From assembly GCF_016765615.1 (NCBI RefSeq), contig NZ_JAESWA010000022.1, forward strand, positions 831,542 to 895,541: a stretch of DNA of 64,000 nucleotides. The letters run 5' to 3'. Origin of the DNA: Clostridium paridis (GTDB lineage: Bacteria > Bacillota > Clostridia > Clostridiales > Clostridiaceae). Below the pieces are notes generated by a model, which was not told where the DNA came from, did not search any database, and was given only the letters and a program-made list of their open reading frames with translations. Below, in pieces: positions 56,170 through 64,000 of this stretch (positions within the stretch are counted from its first letter, which is position 1; every line of letters begins with the position of its first letter). A program made the translations under genes and the position numbers.

Positions 56170-57258
56170 TTAAATATTGATAATATTATCTTTGCTATAT
56201 TTAGAAAAAGAGTAAAATAAACATTCATCAGCATGATACTTTTTTTCAATTTTACTTATATCTATATCTTCATAAAAAGGTACTATTATAATAGGAACCG
56301 TAACCAAACTTATATCGTCATTTAATAAATAATCATTTATATCCACGTCTCCAAAGCTAAAATTAGTTAGAAAATATTCTTCTAATAACTTTATACCTAT
56401 GTAATCATGTATAAATAGATTTTTACTGTTCTTATTATTTATAAATAAATTAATTGAATATCCTTCACTAACTTTTTTAAATATATAATTAAATGCAAAT
56501 TCGACTAATTCCTCTTCTTTTCTACCAGTAGGGTCAATGTCCATAATTTTTTTACTCATATCTAATATTAATATTTCTGATTTTCCTTGATTACATTCAT
56601 ATTCTTTAACATAAAGCTCTTGCCTTTTACAAAGCAATCTCCAATGTACCCTTTTCAAACTATCTCCTTGTCTATATTCCCTTAATTCCCTTAATTCATC
56701 CATACTATTAAAATTATATCCCTCATTCTTATGTATCTCCGGAATCTTATTATGGATTTCCCTTGTTTGAAGGTTTGTATTCCTTTTAACATAAACTTTT
56801 ACTATGGATTTATAGTGTAGTTTAAACTTCATTTTTATTATTCCTAACGGATCTATAAGTGTGATATTTAATCTACCAAAATCATATATTCCTCTAATAC
56901 ATGGGACAATTTTATCTTGCAATTTTAATTCTCTCCAAAAAGAAAAAACATGTCCTTGATAGTTTTTCATAATATAACTTATTTCTTCATTTTCTATTTT
57001 TACAATTGGTAAATATAATGGAATTTTTGATTTTATCTCTGTTGTAATATTAATATTTTCTTCAGTAGATACCTCAAATTTATCTAATTCTATAGATAAA
57101 TCCATAGCCTTATATATAACTGTAATATATGTTATGGAAAAGAAAAGAGCTAGTAGAAGCATATACAATATGCTTGAAAAAACAATCCCTCCCTCTATAT
57201 ACACTAAAAAAGCACTAATTATTATTAACAATAAATACTTTAAATCTATTTTGACCAT
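56170..57258 (-). CDS. DUF58 domain protein
   Basis: 362 aa with two N-terminal membrane helices followed by a von Willebrand-like DUF58 domain. Seen: the family core motif ELREYRQGDSLKRVHWRLLCKR (shown in part) near residue 190 and the ILDMSKKIMD strand. It starts one base after the MoxR stop (TAGCATG), so translation is coupled. Together with MoxR and TgpA it forms a standard trio; biochemical function unknown. Confidence 0.88.
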   Translation of the reverse strand: MVKIDLKYLLLIIISAFLVYIEGGIVFSSILYMLLLALFFSITYITVIYKAMDLSIELDKFEVSTEENINITTEIKSKIPLYLPIVKIENEEISYIMKNYQGHVFSFWRELKLQDKIVPCIRGIYDFGRLNITLIDPLGIIKMKFKLHYKSIVKVYVKRNTNLQTREIHNKIPEIHKNEGYNFNSMDELRELREYRQGDSLKRVHWRLLCKRQELYVKEYECNQGKSEILILDMSKKIMDIDPTGRKEEELVEFAFNYIFKKVSEGYSINLFINNKNSKNLFIHDYIGIKLLEEYFLTNFSFGDVDINDYLLNDDISLVTVPIIIVPFYEDIDISKIEKKYHADECLFYSFSKYSKDNIINI

Positions 57259-57259
57259 G

Positions 57260-58195
57260 CTAAATTACCTTTGGTATAGCAACGCTATTTAATATATCTT
57301 TCATTATCTCATTAATATACTCTTCTTTATTTCTGCCACTATAGCTAGGTATAACTCTGTGATTAAAAACCAAAAAGATGTTTTCTTTAATATCTTCTGG
57401 TATAACGAATTCTCTTTCGTTTAGATAAGCACTTGCTTTAGCAATTTTTTGCAATGTTAGTGCTGCTCTTGTACTAACTCCTAGTAAAAGCCTATTATCT
57501 TCCCTTGTCTTATTAGCTATTGCTACTATGTATTTTATTATTTCTTCGTGAATGCTTATAGAATCAACTTCTTTAATTATTTCAAAGAATTGGCTTTTAT
57601 TAATTACTTTCCGCGCTTCATCTAGTGGATTTAGATTATTTTGCATTTTAAGAATCTCCTCCTCACTTTCTTCTGTGGGATATCCTAAGGAAATTCTTAT
57701 TGAAAATCTGTCCAATTGAGCTTGCGGAAGTATTGATGTACTTATATATTCTAATGGATTTTGTGTTGCAATAACAATAAATGGACTTTCTAACTTATAG
57801 CTATTTCTCCATTCAGTTATTTGTTTTTCTTCCATTGCTTCCAAGAGTGCACTTTGTGTTTTAGGGGAAGTTCTATTTAATTCATCTGCTAATAATATGT
57901 GTGAGAATATTGGTCCTTTTCTAAATTCAAACTCACCTGTATGTTGATTATAAATAGATACTCCTAATATATCACTGGGTAATAAATCTGGAGTACATTG
58001 TATTCTTGAAAAATTCAAATCCAAGCTTTTTGCTAAAGCTTTAACTAAGGTAGTTTTACCTAGTCCTGGCAAATCTTCAATAAGAATATGCCCTCCAGAT
58101 ATCACTCCTTTTAGCAAATCATTTATTTCCTTTTCCTTACCTAATATTACTTTATTTAAATTGCTTTTAATTTTTGTAACATAACTATAGTTCAT
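57260..58195 (-). CDS. MoxR-family AAA+ ATPase
   Basis: Chaperone-like ATPase thought to act on a von Willebrand-domain partner, here probably the adjacent DUF58 protein. 311 aa. Seen: Walker A DLPGLGKTTL (41-50), Walker B HILLADELNRTSPKTQSALL, sensor 1 VIATQNP and sensor 2 GVSTRAAL. AGGAGAAATAAT precedes the ATG. First gene of the MoxR-DUF58-TgpA-Cof run. Confidence 0.92.
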   Translation of the reverse strand: MNYSYVTKIKSNLNKVILGKEKEINDLLKGVISGGHILIEDLPGLGKTTLVKALAKSLDLNFSRIQCTPDLLPSDILGVSIYNQHTGEFEFRKGPIFSHILLADELNRTSPKTQSALLEAMEEKQITEWRNSYKLESPFIVIATQNPLEYISTSILPQAQLDRFSIRISLGYPTEESEEEILKMQNNLNPLDEARKVINKSQFFEIIKEVDSISIHEEIIKYIVAIANKTREDNRLLLGVSTRAALTLQKIAKASAYLNEREFVIPEDIKENIFLVFNHRVIPSYSGRNKEEYINEIMKDILNSVAIPKVI

Positions 58196-58297
58196 ATTAT
58201 TTCTCCTATAACTCTAATTGCATATAAATATTTTAACATAATATTCCACAATAATAACCATCTTTAATTTTTACCATAAGAAAACTTTTATAAACAA

Positions 58298-58341
58298 ATA
58301 AGGTTATAGCTAGTAAGTTAGTTTACTAGCTATAACCTTAT
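58298..58341 (-). terminator. Terminator of the VanW-domain gene
   Basis: Perfect 19-bp stem ATAAGGTTATAGCTAGTAA with a 6-base loop and a moderately U-rich tail, about 16 bases after the stop. Confidence 0.82.
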
Positions 58342-58357
58342 GTTAATCACTAAAATA

Positions 58358-59785
58358 TTAAGATGTTTTATTATCTGCTGGAGCCTTAGGTTGTTCCACC
58401 TTTTTAGTTCCTCTTTTTAAAACTCCATCAACCTTCCTATAGGTGTCTGTTGCAATAGTTTCTCTATTTATTTCCTTGCCACCTTGATAAGTTACTTGAT
58501 AGCTTCTTACTTTATAACCTACTACAGGTTTTTTATCCCACTGAGTTTCTCCTTCTGGTAAAGTAGGGTCATCAACAGTAGTTGTTGTTGGTTGAATTGT
58601 TTCTAAGTTTTCTGCTACTAATTGATACGTTTTTCCTTGCATACTTTCAACATTTCCATATATATTAACATATACATTTCTACTTGCTGTGTAAGCTTCA
58701 ACATAAACTGGGAAATCATAAGTATTTTTAAATTTATAATCCAATACTCCCCATACAACTGTCGCATCTAAACCAGGTTGAGAATAACTTGTTGGCATGG
58801 AATGATTTGTTCTTTCTACGGATCTTATGTTTGCAGCCATAACAGCTCTATAAAGAGTTGTTGAGACCTGACATATTCCTCCACCTAGACCATCTTCCAC
58901 TTTATCTCCCACAAAAATTGCTGCATCTTTAAATCCTCTTGCGTAAGTTCTTTCTCCAACTGTTTCATTATAGCTAAAAGTATCACCCGGCATTAATAAC
59001 TTACCATTAATATGACTTGTTGCTAATTCTACATTTGTAGACCTTCCGGGATTAGATGTAGCATAACTAGTTTGATATGATGACATTTTTCCAGTTATCT
59101 TAGAAAGCTGATCCTTTGTAATGGAAGGTTTGTCCTCTACAGTTGTCATAGCAATTTCTGTATCTTTACCAATCTCACCATTAATTGACTCTTTAAGTTT
59201 AGATGTCAACTCATCTTCATTGATCTTTACACCATTTTGTTCAGGTGTAATTGATATATTTCCATTACTTATAGAAATAGAGGCATCTTTTGCAGGTTTA
59301 TTCATTTCACTAGTAACTTTTTGTTTAAAAGCATCTAATTTTTTTTCATCATATTTAAAATCTATAGATAAGTTCTTATTATTTTTACCATCAATCCATG
59401 CTTTTTTACCAAAAAAACTAGAATCCTTACCTACTGCTAATGCATCATTTGCAGTCTTTTCAACATCAAACTCAGTAGAAAGTTCTGAATAACCTAATGA
59501 AAAACTTGTATCATTGACCTTCAGGTTAATCTTTTTATCTTTAATTTTATCTACAAAATTATCTTTTAGAATTTGTAGTACTTGTTCTTTTGTTTTTCCA
59601 GATAAATCCACCCCTTGAACCTTAACCCCTGGGTATACTTGATCTGACCAGGATTTTATCTTGCTATTAGTAAATAATGCATAAGCTGAGGTTCCGGATA
59701 AAATTACGGCTATTATAACTAGTATTGGAACAACTACTTTTTTATTAATTCTAAATTTATTTTTCTTTGAGTCCTTTTTCATCAT
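58358..59785 (-). CDS. VanW-family cell-envelope protein with G5-like domain
   Basis: 475 aa. Seen: short basic N-terminus, one membrane helix or uncleaved signal (about residues 18-38), two repeated peptidoglycan-binding-like domains of the YoaR type (VYPGVKVQGVDLSGKTKEQ start), the VanW domain with DTFSYNETVGERT, GGGICQVSTTLYRAVM and the C-terminal G5-like segment (GYKVRSYQVTYQGGKEI, TYRKVDGVLK). Probably a wall-associated protein; VanW has no proven reaction. Its position is next to a lysozyme and a VanRS-like pair, but behind its own promoter and terminator. Confidence 0.9.
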   Translation of the reverse strand: MMKKDSKKNKFRINKKVVVPILVIIAVILSGTSAYALFTNSKIKSWSDQVYPGVKVQGVDLSGKTKEQVLQILKDNFVDKIKDKKINLKVNDTSFSLGYSELSTEFDVEKTANDALAVGKDSSFFGKKAWIDGKNNKNLSIDFKYDEKKLDAFKQKVTSEMNKPAKDASISISNGNISITPEQNGVKINEDELTSKLKESINGEIGKDTEIAMTTVEDKPSITKDQLSKITGKMSSYQTSYATSNPGRSTNVELATSHINGKLLMPGDTFSYNETVGERTYARGFKDAAIFVGDKVEDGLGGGICQVSTTLYRAVMAANIRSVERTNHSMPTSYSQPGLDATVVWGVLDYKFKNTYDFPVYVEAYTASRNVYVNIYGNVESMQGKTYQLVAENLETIQPTTTTVDDPTLPEGETQWDKKPVVGYKVRSYQVTYQGGKEINRETIATDTYRKVDGVLKRGTKKVEQPKAPADNKTS

Positions 59786-59811
59786 ATTCTCCTCTCTACA
59801 TACGCAAATCT

Positions 59812-59840
59812 ATTATACTACAAATTACTTATACAATAAA
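59812..59840 (-). promoter_or_regulatory. Probable promoter of the VanW-domain gene
   Basis: A perfect TATAAT with a weak TTTATT -35 at 17 bases. The leader would be only about 20 bases. Confidence 0.42.
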
Positions 59841-59929
59841 CTAATTTATTCTAACAAAAAGTTTATATTTTTCTTAAGAATTTTTACTTTAATATTAATA
59901 AATCTAAATAACTGTAGAAATTTGTAGTA

Positions 59930-60001
59930 AAATAAAAAGTGGATGTTTTTATAGGGTTTTAAGTTAAGTTTTCTATAAAAACCCTATAGTTACATCCACT
60001 T
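59930..60001 (-). terminator. Terminator of the lysozyme gene, interrupted by a repeat in its loop
   Basis: Stem AAGTGGATGT (59937-59946) pairs perfectly with ACATCCACTT (59992-60001), then a U-rich tail on the minus strand. The loop holds TTT, a 39-base dispersed repeat and GTT; without the repeat it would be a plain 10-bp stem with a 6-base loop. Confidence 0.85.
59950..59988 (+). repeat. Dispersed repeat, copy 8 (short form)
   Basis: 39 bases, TATAGGG...CCCTATA, nearly identical to copy 4. Located in the loop of the lysozyme terminator, flanked by TA on both sides. Confidence 0.9.
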
Positions 60002-60018
60002 CAAAAATCACTTTTTGT

Positions 60019-61032
60019 TTAAGTGAAAAATAAATATTCTCCACTAAAATATATCTGATTATTATCTATTCTACTTTCTCTACTTAACGGATTTAATATA
60101 TAAGCACTTCTTCTCTTAGATATCTCTCTGTCTTTATCAAAAGCATGAATTTCTATCTTAATAGTTTGATTTTCAGGGATATTCAATTTTCTTCTTGGTA
60201 TGATAACTCTATTTTGATCTTTATCTGTAGTAGTATAATATTCGCCATTTACGAAAATATTATATCCGTTTAGGTCTGGTTCTGTATTAGGTTTCCAAGT
60301 GACATATATGTTATTGCTATCCATAGTTGCATTTAATCCTTGAACTATTGCTGGCTGTATTAGGTATGCTATATTATCTGGTCCCCAGTTTAAATCATTA
60401 GGTGGATTTGCTCCTTTTGCTGTTCCTTTTTCAGTATATTGCCAAATTCTCCACCTAGTCCATCCTCCTACATTCGGTGGGATTGGAGGATTTCCTGGAA
60501 TCTCCCTATACATTGCAATCCATAATGGCATATCACTTAATGGATATCCCCTTCCTGGTATATAAAAATTGTTGTATATTTCTATAAAGAATGTGCCTGT
60601 ATATAACATTAGTCTACGATTAGTCTTTTTTTCAAATCTCTTTCTAAACCTATCCACCCAATTTATAAGACCAGCCGTAGAAATTGATTTATCTTGTGGT
60701 GCCTCCACGTCAATTACTGGGAATAAGTCTCCATAATCACGGTTTCCAAATCCAAGCTGAAGAGTATTTATAAAATTATCGCATTGACTATCTGCTGTGG
60801 TTAAATCATATGATGGAAGTGCATAATGATAGGCTCCTACTGGGATTCCATAATTCCTTGATGATTTTGCAAAATCAACAAATTTTTTATCTACCCTGAA
60901 AGTTCCTGTTGATGAACCCGATGCTCTTAAGTATAAAAAATCATAACTTCTAGCTATTACCTGAAAATTCACCCCTTGAGTATACTCATTTATATCTAGT
61001 CCGAAAAGACTACGAGGATTCTTATCCTGCAT
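60019..61032 (-). CDS. Family 25 lysozyme (GH25 muramidase) with C-terminal fibronectin III-like domain
   Basis: N-acetylmuramidase that cleaves peptidoglycan between MurNAc and GlcNAc. 337 aa. Seen: N-terminal GLDINEYTQG (Asp13), PVIDVEAPQD with Asp108 and Glu110 (catalytic DxE), LYTG, RIWQYTEKG, then a beta-rich FN3-like module (NNIYVTWKPNTEPDLNGYNIF) as wall anchor. There is no signal peptide, so export must be non-classical, or release by lysis. GGAGGCAAAGG precedes the ATG. It is not in a prophage setting. Confidence 0.92.
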   Translation of the reverse strand: MQDKNPRSLFGLDINEYTQGVNFQVIARSYDFLYLRASGSSTGTFRVDKKFVDFAKSSRNYGIPVGAYHYALPSYDLTTADSQCDNFINTLQLGFGNRDYGDLFPVIDVEAPQDKSISTAGLINWVDRFRKRFEKKTNRRLMLYTGTFFIEIYNNFYIPGRGYPLSDMPLWIAMYREIPGNPPIPPNVGGWTRWRIWQYTEKGTAKGANPPNDLNWGPDNIAYLIQPAIVQGLNATMDSNNIYVTWKPNTEPDLNGYNIFVNGEYYTTTDKDQNRVIIPRRKLNIPENQTIKIEIHAFDKDREISKRRSAYILNPLSRESRIDNNQIYFSGEYLFFT

Positions 61033-61094
61033 CCTTTGCCTCCAAATAATTTCTTCTATAATAAGATATCCAATTGGTAGTTAAAAAGTTACAG

Positions 61095-62582
61095 TTAGTT
61101 TTTACAATTTAATCTTATAATAAAGCTTATATTATCACCTAAGGATTCTGCCCATATTTCTCCCTCATGCATGTAAACTATATTTTTAGCTATGGCTAAA
61201 CCTAGGCCGCTACCTGAGGTTGTACTTGTTCTAGCCTCATCCATTCTGTAAAATCTTTCAAATATTTGATTTAGCTTTTCTCTATCTATTCTATCACCTT
61301 TATTTTTCACGGATATAAACACTTTATCCTTTATTCTCCAAATAGATACCTTTACATCTGAATTCTTAAAAGAATATTTTATAGCATTGGTTAATAGATT
61401 TTCCAAAACCCTTACCATTTTATCTGGATCTAACGAAACCATAATCTTTTCATTAGGATAGGATTGAATAACATTCAATTCATTTTCTTCAAATAAAGGC
61501 ATCATTTCATCAGTAATCTGCGATAAAAATTCTACTATATTAACGTCTATCGGGTTAAGTTTTATTCCCTCATTTGTTAGTTTTGTAAATTCAAACAAGT
61601 CTTCAATTAATATTTTTAATCTCTCTGCCTTTGAAAAAGCAATGTTTAAATACTCGTGCATTTGCTCTTCACTTTCATATTTACCTTCTTTAACTAGGCC
61701 TAAGTATCCCATTACTGAAGTTAATGGAGTTCTTAAATCATGCGATACATTTGTAACTAAATCATTTTTAGTTTTTTCAATTGTTCTTTCTTTCTCTATA
61801 TTGGTATTTATTTTATTAGCCATATAGTTAATATTCTCAGCTAAAATTTTAAGTTCATCATTACCTTTTTCATTAATCCTATGTTTTAAGTCTCCTTCTG
61901 CTATAATCTTTAAATCTCTAGATATTTCTTCTATATATTTCATTTTATCATTTGTAATTCTGATAAATGCAAATACGAATACCACTAAAGAGCCTAACAG
62001 AGCAAAGAAACTATTATTCACAGTGTAGTGTTTGTAACTTATTCTATTTTCAGCCTTAACATCAAAAATTAAAAATACATTTTCACCTTTAACTTTTGCT
62101 GGATATACATAAGCTTTTTCACTTTCATTTGCTCCATTGTTAAGTGTACTCTTAAATATCTCTTGTAAATCCACCTGATCACTTGCAGTATAATTTACCT
62201 TATAGTATATCTTCCCGTCAGCATTAACAATTGCTAAACTTGAATTATGTAAATCTTTTTTTGCAAAGAAAGTATCCATCTGCTGCTTATTTTTTATGTC
62301 CACATTACTTTTGTTTATTTCATAAACAAAGTTCTGATAATATTCTTCGCCATAATTAAAATAGTATTCGATGTATTCGGATGTTATAGTTCTAGAGAAC
62401 ATCTTATTAAATACTCCGTATGAAAAGAATGCAAGAAGAAAACATATTCCGAATACAACAACCAATTCAAATCTTATGCTTTTCTCCATTCTTTCGTTAA
62501 AAAGCCTATAAATTATCTTTATAGGCTTCATAATCTTCATATTTAGTATTCTATTTAACCTTCTATTAATTTTATTTATCAA
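61095..62582 (-). CDS. Membrane histidine kinase (VanS-like)
   Basis: Sensor kinase, 495 aa, with two membrane helices bounding a ~140-residue external sensor, a HAMP-like linker (IAEGDLKHRINEKGNDELKIL), H-box VSHDLRTPLTS with His281, N-box NLLTNAIKYS and G-boxes GSGLGLAIAKN. Transfers phosphate to the adjacent regulator. Translation starts at a TTG that overlaps the last codons of the regulator gene (11-base overlap). The signal is unknown; its neighbours suggest cell-envelope stress. Confidence 0.93.
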   Translation of the reverse strand: MINKINRRLNRILNMKIMKPIKIIYRLFNERMEKSIRFELVVVFGICFLLAFFSYGVFNKMFSRTITSEYIEYYFNYGEEYYQNFVYEINKSNVDIKNKQQMDTFFAKKDLHNSSLAIVNADGKIYYKVNYTASDQVDLQEIFKSTLNNGANESEKAYVYPAKVKGENVFLIFDVKAENRISYKHYTVNNSFFALLGSLVVFVFAFIRITNDKMKYIEEISRDLKIIAEGDLKHRINEKGNDELKILAENINYMANKINTNIEKERTIEKTKNDLVTNVSHDLRTPLTSVMGYLGLVKEGKYESEEQMHEYLNIAFSKAERLKILIEDLFEFTKLTNEGIKLNPIDVNIVEFLSQITDEMMPLFEENELNVIQSYPNEKIMVSLDPDKMVRVLENLLTNAIKYSFKNSDVKVSIWRIKDKVFISVKNKGDRIDREKLNQIFERFYRMDEARTSTTSGSGLGLAIAKNIVYMHEGEIWAESLGDNISFIIRLNCKN

Positions 62583-63294
62583 TTTTATAACCTACTCCCC
62601 ATACTGTCTTTATATATTTAGGGTTTCTTGGATTTTCCTCTAGTTTTTCTCTGATTTTTCTTATATGGACCATTACAGTATTGTCTGATTGTATAAATTG
62701 TTCGTTCCATACGCTTTCGTATATATTTTCAATAGAAAATACTTTCCCTTTGTTCTTTGCAAGAAGAGCAAGAATATCAAACTCTATTGGAGTTAACTTT
62801 ACCTCTTCATCATTTAAAAATATTTGATGACTTTCTAAATTAATAACTAATTCATCAGCTTGTATGACATTGGAATTCTCTTTTACCTTAAAACCTGTTT
62901 CATCATTTATAATCGCTTGATTTAATCTTTTAAACCTTCTTAATTGTGATTTTACTCTTGCAATCAGTTCTAATGGATTGAAGGGTTTAGTAACATAATC
63001 ATCTGCTCCTGTGTTTAATCCAAGAATCTTATCTATGTCTTGTGTTTTCGCAGAAAGCATTATTATTGGAATATTTTTTTCTTCTCTTATTTTAAGGCAA
63101 GCTTCTATCCCATCAACCTTAGGCATCATAATATCAAGTATAACTAGGTCAACCTCTTCATCACTTAATATTTTTAGCGCTTCTTCTCCATCGCCAGCCT
63201 TTATTGTATCAAAGCCTTCTCCTTTTAAATATATATCCACCAAATCCCTTATTTCTTTTTCATCATCAACTATAAGTACCTTCTCTTTCCTCAT
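62572..63294 (-). CDS. Response regulator (OmpR/PhoB, VanR-like)
   Basis: 240 aa. Seen: receiver domain with acidic pocket DDE (10-12), phospho-acceptor Asp54 in VILDIMMPK, SAKTQD switch, and a winged-helix DNA-binding domain (VKLTPIEFDILALL, DNTVMVHIRKIREKL, VWGVGYKI). It overlaps the sensor kinase by 11 bases and the PAP2 gene by 29 bases, so the three are one translationally coupled unit. Confidence 0.94.
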   Translation of the reverse strand: MRKEKVLIVDDEKEIRDLVDIYLKGEGFDTIKAGDGEEALKILSDEEVDLVILDIMMPKVDGIEACLKIREEKNIPIIMLSAKTQDIDKILGLNTGADDYVTKPFNPLELIARVKSQLRRFKRLNQAIINDETGFKVKENSNVIQADELVINLESHQIFLNDEEVKLTPIEFDILALLAKNKGKVFSIENIYESVWNEQFIQSDNTVMVHIRKIREKLEENPRNPKYIKTVWGVGYKIDK

Positions 63295-63913
63295 CCTTCG
63301 AAGTCCCTATCCTTTCCTCTAATAAATTTATCCCATTTATTATAAAATATCCTAACCCTAATGCTGAAATTACATCTAAAATAAGATGTTGTTTAACAAA
63401 AACTGTTGATAAAATTATTGATACTACTAAAGTCAGTATCATGTATTTTTGATAACTCTTAAGATTTTTCAATCCTAATAAGAAATAACCAATTACTGCT
63501 GTTGTATAAACATGTATACTTGGAAAACAGTTAAACGGATTATCATTCTGATAGGTGTATCTAACTAGTCTAGATAGAAAATCATTTCCCACTATTACAG
63601 GTCTTGCTATAGTGGTTTGAAATAATAAATAGATACCATAGCATATTGAAACTCCTATACACAAAGAGTATACAGCTTTATAATAACTTTTTTTATCATT
63701 AAACATCAAAAACAAAACTCCGCCTACTAAAAAGACATACCAACTGTAGTAGGGTATTATAAATATTTTTAGGAAAGGTATCTTCATATCAAATATTGTT
63801 GTAAGGTTACTAACTTCATTCCAAGGTTTATTAAAAACCCCATATAAAGAACCTATTATTCCATATATTCCAAATAACCAAATGTGTTTAATATTTTCTT
63901 TAACCTTATCCAT
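63266..63913 (-). CDS. PAP2-family membrane phosphatase/phosphotransferase
   Basis: 215 aa with about six membrane helices and the PAP2 signature split as CFPSIHVYTT and KQHLILDVI, with a conserved Arg in RPVIVGN. Such proteins remove phosphate from lipid carriers (undecaprenyl pyrophosphate, phosphatidic acid) or make phospholipid-linked products. Its 3' end overlaps the response regulator by 29 bases, so it is read in the same operon. Undecaprenyl-pyrophosphate recycling would fit the cell-envelope neighbours but is inference. Confidence 0.9.
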   Translation of the reverse strand: MDKVKENIKHIWLFGIYGIIGSLYGVFNKPWNEVSNLTTIFDMKIPFLKIFIIPYYSWYVFLVGGVLFLMFNDKKSYYKAVYSLCIGVSICYGIYLLFQTTIARPVIVGNDFLSRLVRYTYQNDNPFNCFPSIHVYTTAVIGYFLLGLKNLKSYQKYMILTLVVSIILSTVFVKQHLILDVISALGLGYFIINGINLLEERIGTSKDEEREGTYS

Positions 63914-64000
63914 AAATCCCCATCCTTCGTAGCTTTATAATTATATTTTAATATGAATTTCTTTAGAAAACAAAGTATAAATTCTTAATATTTCCTTAAT

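Noticed and set aside
60019-61032. GH25 lysozyme as a prophage endolysin
   Set aside because: No holin, tail, integrase or other phage genes lie nearby; composition matches the neighbours.

Overview
The window is AT-rich, low-GC Gram-positive DNA, with purine-rich Shine-Dalgarno sites (AGGAGG/GAGGTG) and many TTG and GTG starts. Gene content is that of a strict anaerobe: one-chain pyruvate:ferredoxin oxidoreductase with flavodoxin, iron alcohol dehydrogenases, an Fe-S aldo/keto reductase, CggR glycolysis control and a T-box leader. This points to a Clostridium sensu stricto (cluster I) chromosome; I do not assign a species. Almost all genes lie on the minus strand. I see no rRNA, tRNA, CRISPR array, transposase or prophage.

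Layout. 1-6.2 kb: phosphate uptake (pit, cut by the window edge, plus its DUF47 partner), pyruvate oxidation (PFOR, flavodoxin). 6.2-16 kb: murG, an M16 peptidase with recJ, and a parE-parC-DJ-1 operon behind a good sigma-A-type promoter. 16-24.5 kb: a membrane glycosyltransferase, a DHH phosphoesterase, msrA and uvsE (repair), a T-box-controlled ACT/UPF0210 pair, metA and secG. 24.7-29 kb: eno, a DUF2238 membrane protein, an iron alcohol dehydrogenase and an aldo/keto reductase. 29-38 kb: a nickel-pincer-nucleotide (NPN) cofactor region with larB, larC, an ECF nickel/cobalt transporter (MN, Q, O), an Fe-S aldo/keto reductase and a second iron dehydrogenase in one minus-strand run, an HxlR regulator and larE. 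38-42 kb: a second HxlR gene divergent from a nitroreductase, a small divergent kinase-like protein and a P-type cation ATPase. 42.5-50 kb: the glycolytic operon cggR-gapA-pgk-tpiA-gpmI with a tandem CggR operator, below rpoN. 50-58 kb: a BMP-family protein, DegV-trmL, and Cof phosphatase-TgpA-DUF58-MoxR. 58-64 kb: cell-envelope genes (VanW protein, GH25 lysozyme, VanS/VanR-like two-component pair, PAP2 protein).

Most interesting signals. (i) A family of small non-coding repeats with inverted ends (TAGGG...CCCTA), at least eight copies in three size classes, several flanked by TA; one sits exactly in the loop of the lysozyme-gene terminator, and two supply the TAG stop codon of the preceding gene. 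This looks like a TA-targeting MITE. (ii) A conserved promoter module with an 18-bp palindrome at the same distance from the -35 box in front of both the iron-dehydrogenase/nickel-transport/larCB run and larE. It ties NPN synthesis, nickel uptake and two oxidoreductases into one regulon, probably HxlR-controlled. (iii) A compact, probably glycine-type T-box in front of an ACT-domain/UPF0210 pair, with an unusual terminator arrangement.
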